From NCBI GenBank assembly GCA_003550305.1, contig QKYT01000031.1:49309-92770 (forward strand): 43,462 bases of DNA, in the 5' to 3' direction. Positions 11,164 through 23,292 of this stretch are shown here, piece by piece. Every line of letters begins with the position of its first letter. Positions within the stretch are counted from its first letter, which is position 1. Made by a program: the position numbers and the translations under genes. Origin of the DNA: Glomus cerebriforme (Eukaryota > Glomeromycota > Glomeromycetes > Glomerales > Glomeraceae). The notes under the pieces were generated by a model, which saw nothing but the letters and a program-made list of their open reading frames with translations, was not told the DNA's origin and did no database searches.

Positions 11164-11535
11164 TTATTTAATACAGGTGTGTTATGTTGCGTTAGAATGA
11201 AAGAATCAGATTTAAGGAACTTTGTGTTGAAATGTCCTTTTTTTTTACTTTTATAATAAAGCTGTGGCTATTTTAGACGGTCACGGATAAGATTACTGCT
11301 GACTAATCCGTCATTATTTGATGACGTATGTAGTGGCGTAGAAAGTAAATGAATATTTCGTTGTAAGTTACACCCGAAATGCAAAATGATCGGATCGGCA
11401 CAAACCAATCGGGGAATCGGACACAATGAACGAAAGAAAACTGCATAATGTAAGAATGTCGTGAACTCGATCAGACTTTGCCTTTGGTTTTTTCCTTTAT
11501 TTATTTATTATTATTTCCAGTTTCTCATTTACATT
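11164..11535. promoter_or_regulatory. Divergent promoter between SPT5 and the tubulin acetyltransferase gene
   Basis: The 372 bp between the two start codons must carry both promoters. The stretch is less AT-rich than its surroundings. It contains TGACGTA (CRE/ATF-like core, near 11322) and TGCTGACTAAT (AP-1-like, near 11297), and ends in a pyrimidine-rich block before the + strand ATG. The sites are seen only as motifs; no factor is assigned. Confidence 0.4.
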
Positions 11536-12717
<1,182 letters not shown>

Positions 12718-13305
12718 AATTATTATAATCCTTAGATGGGAAGCATGTTATACATGAATTTGATATATCTTCCCCTTTAAATATTTGTTATAGATCTTTT
12801 TTTTTTAAAAAAAAATATAGATTATTTTTTGCCCCAAAAAAAATTCAGTGTTTAATTCAGTTACACAAATACACAAAAAACCAGAATAATGATCAGAACG
12901 ATCAGCAATGCAATGTCACATCTATAAAGAAAATCATTATAATGAACCGATCTAAGTTAGATCAACGAGACGGTCTCGGGGATTGGAAAACAATTGGGCA
13001 TATTTTGTATTTTGTAACGCACGTAATTTAAATTCCGACAACTTGATTGACTTTATGACGGATTAAGTTAAGAATTATCAGAGGCAGAAAATGTATGGAA
13101 TTTTGTCAAAGAAAATTTAGTTTCTATATTAGAAACTGATTCAACAATTAACTTAGCCGATAGAAATCACTTTCATGACTACACTATATTAGGATTGTTG
13201 AACGATTCACAAGGTTACTTACTATATAAATGGCACGATATAATAAGTCTACCATCTTCATCTCTTTTTACTTTCAATTTTCCAAGGGAAAAAAAAAATA
13301 AGAAA
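12718..13305. other. Intergenic region with an unexplained open frame
   Basis: 12798-12815 is a T run followed at once by an A run, in the likely 3' UTR of the acetyltransferase gene. From 13071 (right after a TAA) to 13305 a frame stays open for 78 codons, in phase with the first LITAF gene. It reads for example ENVWNFVKENLVSILETDS and DSQGYLLYKWHDIISLP. It has no ATG, so it may be a leftover exon or an N-terminal exon joined by splicing. I do not recognise it. Confidence 0.4.
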
Positions 13306-13816
13306 ATGTCAAACAGTCTCGATACAAAATCCAGTACGGACAGTGGAACAACAGTTCCAGAACCACCACCACCACATTCGCCACCAAGTGGTGATCCTTC
13401 AAGCACTAATTCTTCTCGAGACATTCGTGTGTTAAAACCTTACGGTGGAGGTACCGAAGCTACTGAAGCTACTGAAGCTACTCCACTCATTCAACAACAA
13501 CAGGAAGAAGTTTACGGACGTATACCTATGCAAGTTAATCCAATATCTAGAGAAAATTTGCGAGATAAAGCTGCCTTAACTACTTGTCCTCATTGTCGAA
13601 AAACTGTTAAGACTAGAATTACAGATAATAGCAGTTGTTGTTCTACTCTCTGTTGTTTTATTCCCTTTTGTGTAAGTTATTTAATGATAAAATTTTATTT
13701 TGTATTAATTTAAACTAATTTTACTCCAATTTTTTTTTATATAGACTAGTAGAGAAGTTAGTCATTTTTGTCCAAGTCCAGATTGTAATAAATTTATAAC
13801 GACTTGGCATAACTAG
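13306..13816 (+). CDS. LITAF-domain protein, copy 1 (shortened hydrophobic segment)
   Basis: LITAF-like proteins bind zinc through two Cys knuckles that flank a membrane-inserting hydrophobic segment, and sit on late endosomes or lysosomes. Exons 13306-13671 and 13745-13816 give 145 aa. The N-terminal half is Pro/Ser/Gln-rich (PEPPPPHSPPSG) with a TEATEATEAT repeat. The first knuckle CPHC is at about 93-96. The segment up to IPFC is only about 22 residues (NSSCCSTLCCFIPFC) where about 35 is usual, so it may no longer insert in the membrane. The second knuckle is FCPSPDC, with a spacing of four between cysteines instead of two. The intron (GTAAGT...ATAG) follows the IPFC codons, as in the other two copies. 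First of three tandem paralogues. Confidence 0.85.
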
Positions 13817-14089
13817 TACTATGTCATTCATAATCATCAGATTGTGGTTAGATAAATGCCTCTTCATAAAGATATTTATATACATTTCAAGAATAAAAAT
13901 CTGAAAATATTCCTTTCGTGTTCTTTCATGCATAAATGCGCAAGAAACATACAATAATGCTATATTCGTCCAACTGCAAATAATTTTAAGATGGTTTAAC
14001 GTTTCACAGATAAAATATATTTAATCTTTTATAACCTAATAAAGAAGATACTGTATTGTACTTTATCAAAAGAAAGGAATTTAATAAAA

Positions 14090-14748
14090 ATGACAAATAT
14101 TTACGATACAAAGTTCAATAACACTTTACAAGATAATAATGTAACGTATCAAGAATCACCGCTGCCATATACACCGCCTGAACAGGGAGGTGGAGGTTCT
14201 TCAAAAACTAATTATTTTCGTGCAATATTTTATGAAGGAGGCGCCACAGAACAAACTCACCTTCTCTCCAATAACAATACTATATTATCATATACTTTGC
14301 CAAGACAACCAACTACTAAAAAGAGTCAAAGGAATAGGAATATTTATTTGCCTACACCTAATTTATCATATACTCCTCCCGATGTTTCTGGCGGAGGACA
14401 TTATCAACAACTTGAGACAATCGCATTTAATACTACAATTCCTTTAGAAAAAAGTACTATCCCAACTAACAATATTTGTCCTCATTGTAATAATGTTATT
14501 GTATCAAGTTATGAAAGTGATAATTGTAATTGGTTGTCTTGTTTATAATCATATGCTTGCTGCTTGTTTTATTCCAATTCGTGTAAGTAATTTATATAAT
14601 CTGTATTTGTATTGAATATACCTTTAATTCTTGTTTCTTTTTATTATAGATTAATGATTTAAAAGACGGTCACTATTGTTTTAATTGTGAGTCATGGCAA
14701 GGTTGGAACGATAAAGCTTATGACATAATGAGTGAAAATCATATATGA
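14090..14748 (+). pseudogene. LITAF-domain protein, copy 2, frameshifted
   Basis: The ATG frame runs from 14090 with a Pro/Gly-rich N-terminus (SPLPYTPPEQGGGG) and the first knuckle CPHC at residues 130-133, then stops at 14548 just after NWLSCL. A shift of one base near 14542-14544 (a TTT run) reopens the family pattern: ACFIPIR, then the conserved intron (14583-14649), then INDLKDGHYCFNCESW and a stop at 14746. IPFC has become IPIR, and the hydrophobic segment is poor even after the shift. It is either a young pseudogene or a one-base sequence error in a functional gene. The full-length order matches copies 1 and 3. Confidence 0.8.
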
Positions 14749-14982
14749 AGTAAAGTACAACATTGTTTTTAGTTTATTATAAATAGATAAAATATCGTAA
14801 TTTGCGAAAACGCGGCGCGATTTTATCGAAAAAAATAATAAAAGTCAAACGATAGTACCTAATTTTTATTTATCCTGCTATTTTTTCTAGTGTAACGACA
14901 TTGTGATAATCAATATAAAATAGGTTAATCTTCAATATAAGGGGCAATCTTCCTCTCAAATAAAGAATTAAACTGAAAAAAA

Positions 14983-15600
14983 ATGGCAAATAATAACGAT
15001 ACAAAATCCAATATAGTTGGAGATAGTCCAAATCCACCAACTCAACCACCACCACCATATTCTGGTGGTAGCAATGAAAATACTTCTGTTACAGAACAAT
15101 CTCAACTTCTCCCAAATAGAACAGTTACATATACTACTCCATACTCCCCAACTCCAAACTTAACTTATAACCCTCCAACTAACAATAATGATAATAGATC
15201 ATATCAACAACATCCTCAAACCGTTATATTATCACCCGTAGTAAATTTGTCAGCTCTACGTACTTTGCCTGCTATGACTGTTTGTCCTCATTGCCATCGT
15301 ACTGTATTAAGTGTCATTCGATATGAAAGTGGTGGATGTACCTGGTTGTGTTGCCTTGCGTTGAGTTTTTTTAGCCCTTTATGTTTTATTCCATTCTGTG
15401 TAAGTATTTCTTTTTTTTTTTTAAATCAAACTTAGAATATACAATATTTTTCTGAGTTTACATTCTTTATATTCTGCTTTTTAATTTTTTTTTTTTAGGT
15501 TACTGATCTTAAAGATGTAATTCATAATTGCCCTAACTGCCATAAAATTATGGCAAAATATTGTAGATTTGACGGTAATGTATATCAACATAGAGGATAA
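14983..15600 (+). CDS. LITAF-domain protein, copy 3 (canonical)
   Basis: Exons 14983-15399 and 15499-15600 encode 172 aa. The Pro-rich N-terminus carries QPPPPYSGG, which contains a PPxY motif; in animal LITAF such motifs recruit NEDD4-type ubiquitin ligases. The LITAF domain spans about 101-165: CPHC (101-104), a Cys/Trp-rich hydrophobic stretch from CTWLCC to FIPFC (119-139), then VTDLKDVIHNCPNC with the second CxxC (150-153). All zinc ligands and the hydrophobic segment are intact, so this is the copy most likely to work as an endosomal membrane adaptor. The intron position is identical to the two upstream copies. Confidence 0.9.
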
Positions 15601-15811
15601 TTTTAAATTTATTCCCAAGTATCATTGTAAATATCGCTTTTTTTTTTTAAAAAAAAAAAAAATTTATTCCTTTATTTGCATATTATTTTAAAAGTTATCA
15701 TCACTATGTTCAATTTCGTTTTATTGATAGTATCGATTTTTTTTTTATATTTAATACAAGAATATTTCATATAAATCATATAAATAGTAATAAAGGTCAG
15801 GCCATGATCAC
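15601..15811. other. Convergent 3' flanks with a T/A mirror run
   Basis: At about 15641-15661 a run of about 10 T is followed by about 14 A, able to fold into a simple hairpin, just downstream of LITAF copy 3. The rest is AT-rich 3' UTR of both convergent genes. Confidence 0.5.
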
Positions 15812-17551
15812 TTAACTTTTAATATATTTACCAGTCCAACCATGCCAAACTTCTTCAACAGTTTTAGCTTTTGTTTCCGGTAAAATACGATTGGCAATAA
15901 TATAAGCCGTAAATAAATATACAGAAAATATATAAAAAACTCTACCACCAAATATTCCTCTGATTTCTAAAAATAATGCAGCAACTAAGAAATTACTTAT
16001 CCAATTAATAGATAATCCTAAACTAGATGCGGTTGCTACAGCACGAGTATCAACAATTTCAGGTATAATTAAAAATGGTATAGGTCCTAAACCAATAGCA
16101 AATGTAGCTACAAATCCGATTATTGATATTGATGATAATAATGCTAACTCATATGTTATACTAAATGCCAATATAGCCGATGCTAAACTCATTAATGATA
16201 TTGAATATAGCAATAATGTTCTTCTACCTGCTTTGTCTATTAAATATGCTGATACTACTGTCATTATGGTATTCATAATACTAATATATACTGTAATTAA
16301 ATCACTTGATGTTGGTAATAATCGTGATAATATTGTCGTAGAATAAAATATTACCGCATTAATTCCAGAAAATTGTTGTGTAAATTGTACTAATAATAAA
16401 ACTTTAAACGCCGGTCTATAATATGGACTACTAATAAATTTCCATATATTAAAATCATCCGTATTTGGATTTCTTGCATGGAATACCACGGTTGGTTCTG
16501 ATGTAGTAGAAATTCTCTCTTCAATATTGTCTTGTGATGATGATGATTGTTGCTGTTGTGAACTTATATTATCTTCATCGTGTTGGTTATTAATTAATCC
16601 TTCTAATCCTTCTTCTTCCGATATTTGTAACCATCCACCAATTTCATCTTCTACTTCAGTTTTACCTCTTAATTGTTGTAAAGCTTTTTTAGCTGATTGA
16701 TATCCTCCTACTTTTGATGCAAGGTATTTCGGTGACTCAACTGCAAACCCAAGAAGAATCGTTTGTATAATTGATAAAGCTGATGCTGTTATTAATATAA
16801 TTCTCCATCCTGGTATATTTGAAAGATATAATCCTTGTATTTGTGAAAATAATATACCAATTACAATCCCAAGTTGATTCATTACACCTGAAATTATAAA
16901 TTGTAAATATTTACTTTAAAATACGTATATAATTATAATAAACATACCAAAAACACCACGATATTCTGCAGGTGATATTTCGGCAAGATACATTGGAACG
17001 ATTACACTAACCTATTAATGGATATTAGCATTTATCAGTACATATTACAATTAATATACCTGTTAATTAACTACACTCACCACACCACAACCAATACCGG
17101 CGATCACTCTACCAATAACTAATATGGAATAGGAATTAGCGAATCCCATCATAGTAGATCCAATAAATAAAAATAAATTATTGCACAATAAAGTCCATCT
17201 TCTTCCTTTAGTATCAGCGACGCGTGAAGAAAGTAATGATCCTAGCAATCCACCTAAATTAAAAATTGATGTTAACAATCCAAATTCTCCTTCTTCCATT
17301 GGAATACAAGGTAGAAGAGAATTATCATCATGTGAAATTGTTTCTTTTGGTAGTTTTTCACATGAAATTACACTTTTAGGTGTATTAAGTTCTCCGATCT
17401 ATTTTTAATAAAAACAATATATTTTCAATAAAATTGATAAAAAGACCGACGTGACAAAGCATGAAAAGATAAATACATGATATCCAAATTGGAAGGAGCC
17501 TAAAACAATCGCAACAGAAACAACAATCAAATATAATGTAAGTTCTCCCAT
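15812..17551 (-). CDS. MFS sugar transporter (GLUT/SLC2-like)
   Basis: A 12-helix sugar carrier moving hexoses across the plasma or vacuolar membrane; the substrate is not readable from sequence. There are four exons: 17551-17477, 17398-17081, 17011-16948 and 16887-15812 (1533 nt, 510 aa). Signatures in order: first helix ending FQFGYHIGELNTP; the GRR motif in VADTKGRRWTLL; GRVIAGIGCGVVSVIVP; YRGVFG; PESPKYL at the end of helix 6; a long Ser/Gln-rich acidic cytoplasmic loop (SSQQQQSSSSQDN) between helices 6 and 7; QQFSGINAVIFYS in helix 7; LIDKAGRRTLLL; and PETKAKTVEEV after helix 12. The loop between helices 1 and 2 is about 40 residues with two cysteines. It is GLUT-like rather than like the proton-coupled yeast HXT group, but assignment of transport mode is inference. 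Confidence 0.9.
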
Positions 17552-17886
17552 AATTTTAGAAATATGATTAGGAACGTTGTAAAGGTAAAATTTTTGTGGC
17601 CAAGTGACAAATTATGTGACAAATAGGATCCAATACACTGTATAAGCCAGGATCACATGATAAGGATTTTGCGACGCATGGACGGCATGGTATGACAACA
17701 TATTTGTTTTCACGAGTGTCACACAACAAATAAACTCAAAAAAACTATTTGAAAACTCCTTTCCGGTTCTTTTTTTTTCCTCTTTTTTTTTGGATATCTA
17801 TTTTTTGGTATTTGATCTTTTTTTTTTAGTTTTCTTCTCTCTTTTGGACCCAAATCTTCCTTTTTTCTTTGGTTGAAAAAATAAAG
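17552..17886. promoter_or_regulatory. Divergent promoter between MFS transporter and CARM1 gene
   Basis: 335 bp separate the two ATGs. The half next to the methyltransferase gene is almost pure pyrimidine on the + strand (T/C-rich from about 17755 to 17875), a common fungal promoter/5' UTR feature. No TATA box is convincing. Confidence 0.4.
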
Positions 17887-19686
17887 ATGTCGAACGCTTC
17901 ATTAAATGCAAACGGTAAAGTTCCTTCAACAGAAGGACGCGATCCTGCCTATTTTTCGTATTATGCCATGCTCCAGCATCAGGTGGTTTTCAAGAACTTA
18001 GTTCCAAACGCGTCTCAAAGAAAAAACTCCTGGCGGCTTGTTAAACAGAGAGTTTTGTTTTAACAAACAGCAAAATATGCTCCAAGATACAGTACGAACT
18101 TCCACTTACCGTTCGGCAATACTTTTGAATGGTCCTGTATGCTTCCATGACAAACTGGTCTTAGACGTTGGTGCTGGTATGTATAATTAGTATTAAAGCC
18201 GTTTAAATTTTAATTATTATACTTAAAACTTATATTTTTTAATATTGTATAGGCTCGGGGATTCTATCATACTTTGCGGTACAAGCTGGAGCGCGTAAAG
18301 TATATGCTGTTGAAGCTTCAAATATGGCCGAAAAAATGCAAAAAATCGTCGATGCCGCCAATGCTTCAGGAAATGATGTCTTGGGAAAGAATGCTTTCTT
18401 AAAAAATAAGATTGAAGTTGTTCAAGGTAGGCATTCCTGTTTTTAACTTAAATATAATACAAATTATTAATTTATTCCTGGGTTCATATAGCCAAAATAG
18501 AACAATCGAATCTTCCCATTCCTCAAGTGGACACAATTATTTCTGAACCTATTGGAGTTTTGTTGATCCATGAGAGAATGGTAAGATAATATACGCAAGA
18601 ATTTTAAGAGAAATTCTTGCGTATATTAACAATATATGCGTATATAATATACCATACATAAATATATTTGTTTTCTGAAATCAATTTTACTAACCCTTTT
18701 ATAATAATTTCTTTAATATATAAATAATCTAATTGTTTTTCTTATGCTATAAAATGAAGCTTGAAAGTTATCTTTATGCTCGAGATCATTATTTAAAACC
18801 TGGAGGAACACTTTTTCCTTCAACTGGATCAATATTTCTTGCTCCTTTTACAGATGCTGGTTTATGGAGTGAGACTATGGGTAAAGCCAGATTCTGGGAA
18901 CAACAATCTTTTTACGGTGTAGATTTAACTGCAGTATATACTGATGCTAAAGATGAGATGTTTGGTAGATATTCTCTTTTTTTATATTACTAAAAAACAA
19001 GTTTCTTTTTCTCTCATCTAAACAAATTGAAATTTACAAAAGGCATGCCGGTTGTTGGAGGATTTGATCCACGTACCTTAATTGCGCCAGCTAATCCCGG
19101 AGGATATATTGTTGACTTTTATACAATAACGTTAGAAGAATTACGAGATTTTACAATACCATTTATTTGGCAAGCATCATATACGGGAATCATTCACGGT
19201 ATAGCAGGATGGTTTGATTTACAATTTTCACCACCGGCCTCGATACAAAATGGTAATCCAATTACCATGACAACAAACCCAATGGCAGAAAGAACACATT
19301 GGCAACAAGTTAGATTCTTGTTAAAAGAACCATTAGCAGTTAATGCGGGACAAACTATACAAGGGTGGATGAGATGTGTTGTAAATGAAATGAGATCATA
19401 TACTATAGAAGCTGAAATATTATTGAATGATGGTACTGGTCAATTGTCAGATCCATTATCGTCTCCATCACCTATACTTAATTTAGATTATAATAGAAGA
19501 AGAAATAAATGGAGATTACATGAGCAAACTTATAATTATAGTTATTATCCTCAAACTGGTAATGATAATGTTTTTAGACCTGAATATAATTGTTTATATG
19601 AACCTGAACAGCCTTTAGATGTTGCTGTTGTAGTTGAAAATAATTTGTTGGATGATGCTACTAATAATGGTCAATTTGTTCTTTGA
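17887..19686 (+). CDS. CARM1/PRMT4-type protein arginine methyltransferase
   Basis: A type I arginine methyltransferase expected to make asymmetric dimethylarginine on histones or RNA-binding proteins using SAM. Six exons: 17887-17982, 18071-18176, 18253-18426, 18492-18580, 18760-18964 and 19043-19686 (1314 nt, 437 aa). Motifs: [13 protein letters not shown] at the start of the fold; SAM-binding VLDVGAGSG (about 62-70); AVEAS acidic post-I residue; the double-E loop [13 protein letters not shown] (about 143-155); [16 protein letters not shown]; and the THW loop in ERTHW (about 306) within the barrel domain. The sequence order and the [14 protein letters not shown] segment match CARM1 better than PRMT1. 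Unlike animal CARM1 there is no N-terminal PH-like domain: only about 30 residues precede the catalytic core. The C-terminus is short, Tyr/Asn-rich. Confidence 0.9.
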
Positions 19687-19968
19687 TGGATATAATTTTT
19701 TTTTTGAAAATTGATGTGAACTTATACATAGAATTATTATTATTATTTTAAAGAAAGAATGTGGGAAATACTGATATTAACAATATTTTTTTTTTTGAAA
19801 GAAATATTTAAGAATTAATGTTAATAAATTTCAATGAATAATACTAATAATGCTAGTAAATAAAATTTTATTTTATTCGATTATGCACGGAAATTTTATT
19901 TATATATTTATTATAAAAATTTAATTCATTTTAAAACAATTCATCCTCCACGTGTTCATCACCTACGG

Positions 19969-22316
19969 TTAATCTTCGTCCCAATTAGGATTCTGTTGAG
20001 GAGGTTTAGGTCCACCAGCAGGCTTGCTCATGATAATCTATATTTTCAAACAATAGGTATACAGCAGTATAAGCAAAAATTTTCTCAATGAAACAATAGC
20101 TTTAATAGCGATAAATACGTAATATACCTGATCAACTCTTAAAACAGTTAAAGCAGCATCAGTAGCAAATTTAATAGCCCATTGTTTAGTTACTAAAACA
20201 TCCAAGACAGGATTAGGTAATTTAGTAACATCAACAATATCATCATTTTCAATATCAATACCAACACAAGCACCGGATTTATTAGCATTTTCCGAGGTTT
20301 CATCCTCAGTGGTTGAGGTGGATTCAATGTGATGAGCTGTATAAAGTTTTGATAAAATTTCCGTAGCATCTAAACCATCATTTTCAGCTAAAGTACGTGG
20401 AAATACTTCAAGTGCTTCAGCGAATGCTTTAATTGAATATTGGTTGATACCGGGTGTTTTCTGTAAGGAATTGGCAAGTTTTTAAAAAGTAATAATTTTT
20501 TTTCAAGTCACAATAATTCAAATGTATAGATACCTCTCCGAAAGAAGTTAATCGTTTAACTAATTCCATTTCAATAGCACCAGCACCAGGAACAAGACGA
20601 GGATCCCTTGTAACAGCTTTAACATTATTAACACCATCATCGATAGCACGTTCAATATCATCAAGAACATTTTGAGTAGCGCCACGAATAACAATGGTAG
20701 CAGTTTTCGATTTTTCGTCCTCTAAAAATTCGCGTAAATTATTCGCGAGTGCAAAAAAAAAAAAAAAATAGTCAACGCATTGAACAATAGGAAAGAGAAT
20801 TCCCTCAGTATTTATCACTTTACCTTGTCTGAAAACAGTTACTCTATCCCCACCAATTTCAACAGTTTCAACAATATCACAATTGCCCATTTCTTCAGCA
20901 GTAGGTACACCTAATCTGGCTAAAGCCGTAGCACCAACAACTCTACATAATCTTCTTAAATCAAATTTTGATAAAACTTTTACTACCATAATATTAAATC
21001 TATTTAAATAATGTAAAGCCAATTCACCAACAGAACCTCCTGTTACCACAACTTTTATACCAGCTTCTTCAAATTCTTTAAAAATTTTTTCAATTTGTTC
21101 TTCTTCACCTTTAGTAAAATTTAACATTTCTTTTGCATTATGAATTAATACTGTACCTTTTGTTTCAGTTTGAGCTAAGTCTAATGGACATGTGAATATT
21201 GCTATTTTTGATTTTAATGATTTATTTACAGTACCTTCAGGTTCCCTACCAAATACCATACCCTTTACTACTTTACTTTCATAAATATTACCACCCATAA
21301 TTTTTACTATACGTACGTTATCTACGTTAAAATGTTGAGGATTCTTTGGTAATACCATTAATGTCGCTTCAATAACCAAATTAGTAAGTAAATCTTCATA
21401 TCCAGATTGTTTTGATGCAATTGATGTTTTAATGGATTTTTCTAATTCACTTTTTGATCTACAATCTTTTACGCTATCAACAGATAATTCTATATATTTT
21501 GAACAAGTTTAATTAGTAAATAATATGAACCTCAACATTTATAATAAAAAATTTCTTTACCATCTAAGATTTCCAAAGCTTTGTTACATGCAAGTTCATA
21601 ACCTTGGACAATTTCACTTGGATGAAGTCCCATTCTGAGAAGATTTGCGGCTTTCTGAAGGAGTTCTCCTGCAAAGATTATAACAAAATTTGTACCATCT
21701 CCAATCTATAAGCGAAATAAAAGAAAAAAACTTAATAAATAGGAAAAAAAATTTTTTTTTCGTCTAATATCAATTACGAATTCCAAACCAAACATACCTC
21801 TTGTTCTTGTTGTTGACTTGCCATTACCAATATTTTTGCTGCAGGATGAACAACATCTAATTCACGAATAATGGTAGCCGCATCATTGGTAACAAAAAGT
21901 TTTTCAAGATGATTGATAACCATCTTGTTTCGTCCTATTAAATTTAATAATAATGTCAAAACAAAAATTTTATAAAGTGCCTTCATATAAGATAAGTCAT
22001 GTACAATACCATTTGGTCCAAAAGAAGTTCTAATAATTTCTGATAATTCATGAACAGCTTGGATATTTCTCAATACAGCTTCTTCAACACCCTGAAGGTT
22101 CTATTTTAAACCAAAAAAAAAGTATTAAAATTATAAAAAAAAAGCACGCGCCATCAAATATTCCCTCAATCGCTCGAATGAAAAAATTTTTTTTTTACAA
22201 AATGGGATATTCTAGAAACATTCGTCTCGTTTTTATTATAACTAAGGCCAAGTACATACTTTATAACCTTCTTTAAATAATTGGGGGTAACTACTCTTCG
22301 GAACTTTTAAAGCCAT
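19969..22316 (-). CDS. CCT8: Chaperonin CCT subunit theta
   Basis: One of eight subunits of the cytosolic CCT/TRiC ring that folds actin, tubulin and WD40 proteins using ATP. There are eight exons: 22316-22260, 22100-22010, 21934-21798, 21705-21561, 21489-20824, 20721-20534, 20460-20128 and 20037-19969 (1686 nt, 561 aa). The theta identity comes from MALKVPKSSYPQLFKEG at the start, KMVINHLEKLFVTNDAATI, and HPAAKILVMASQQQEQE. ATPase residues are present in IGDGTNF. The other equatorial half has IERAIDDGVNNVKAVTRDPR and LVPGAGAIEMEL. The intron at 20722-20823 happens to stay open in frame; I removed it because the family reads VTVFRQ directly into EDEKSKTATIVIRG. Tail: KPPQQNPNWDED. Confidence 0.94.
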
Positions 22317-22469
22317 CTTTTTTATAATGTATAAAAACGATCGAGTACTTGATTTTAACAACTTGAGATCTATGATTATGTAATTAGATCATCCAATAAA
22401 AATTTTGTTCCTATTTTAATTTTTTTTTTTTTTGAAAACTGGAAAACTTTCATTTTAATAAAAAAAAAA
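22317..22469. promoter_or_regulatory. Compact bidirectional promoter, CCT8 / DUF2462 gene
   Basis: Only 153 bp lie between the two divergent start codons, so the two genes must share control DNA. It holds a CCAAT-box-like ATCCAATAAAA near 22390, a T14 run and an A10 run directly before the + strand ATG. Confidence 0.5.
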
Positions 22470-22898
22470 ATGCCACAAGGTACACTTGCAAAAAAATTTA
22501 AGGGCACAAATAAACGTAAAATTTCAAGTCAAGGACTTGGGCCAAAGAAAGGAGGTAAAAATTTTTCGGGTTGAAAAAAAAAGAAAAGAGAATTCAATTT
22601 TTTTTTTATTTATTTAATAGCAAGGTCAATCGCACCAAAAAAACTATCATTAATAAAACAAAAAACTATGCAAAAAGTACGTATTATACATTTTGATTCG
22701 CTTTACTATTAAAATAGTCGTTTTAATAAAAAATTTTATTAGAAATTAACGGCTGCTATAAATAAAAATATTGAACAAGTGATCGCTTCTAGAGCTGAAG
22801 CTGTTGACGGTGGCCAAAAATTTAGTATCGTCAAATTAAATAGTAGTAAGGATACTGAAGGAACCAAATTAGGAAAAAATAAAAATAAAAAAAAATAA
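22470..22898 (+). CDS. Small basic nucleolar-type protein, DUF2462 / UPF0390 family
   Basis: Exons 22470-22554, 22621-22676 and 22743-22898 give 98 aa. The N-terminus MPQGTLAKKFKGTNK, then GPKKGARSIAPKKLSLIKQKTMQK, is the pattern of the UPF0390 (DUF2462, human C19orf53-like) family of very basic proteins. The middle has an amphipathic segment (LTAAINKNIEQVIASRAEAV), and the end is a Lys/Asn tail (GKNKNKKK) typical of nucleolar localisation. Its molecular role is not established. It shares a promoter region with CCT8. Confidence 0.85.
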
Positions 22899-23292
22899 TA
22901 ATTTAATGTCAATGTTAAAACAGACGAATTATTTGTGAGGTCTGAATCATCTGGTATTTTCATAATAATATAGTCGTTCTTCTAGCGTTTTTTACACACT
23001 ACCTTCTTTCACATATGAGAAATTGATGTGGCATTATTGTATAAAAGAATTAGCCATTTAACTAACATAATTAGTGTCAGACAAGTTTAATATTTAATAT
23101 TCGGCCAACAATAACATAGATAAAATGCTTTATTTTTGATATGAACTTATCATAAATTTTTAATTCATCTTCAATAATTATGATTCTTTCAAAGTCTCAA
23201 AGTAAAAAAAAAAAGAGGAAGATTTTAGATTAAGGATTAACAATAAATAGTATCGTATATTATAAATAAACATTAATATTATACACTAAAAA
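22899..23292. other. Convergent 3' region, no gene
   Basis: Spacer of 394 bp between two convergent genes. I see only AT-rich 3' UTR-like sequence and no repeat. Confidence 0.5.

Noticed and set aside
20722..20823. In-frame insert with a poly-Phe run in CCT8
   Set aside because: It has GTAAAG and TTTTTAG borders, and its removal restores the family sequence, so it is an intron.
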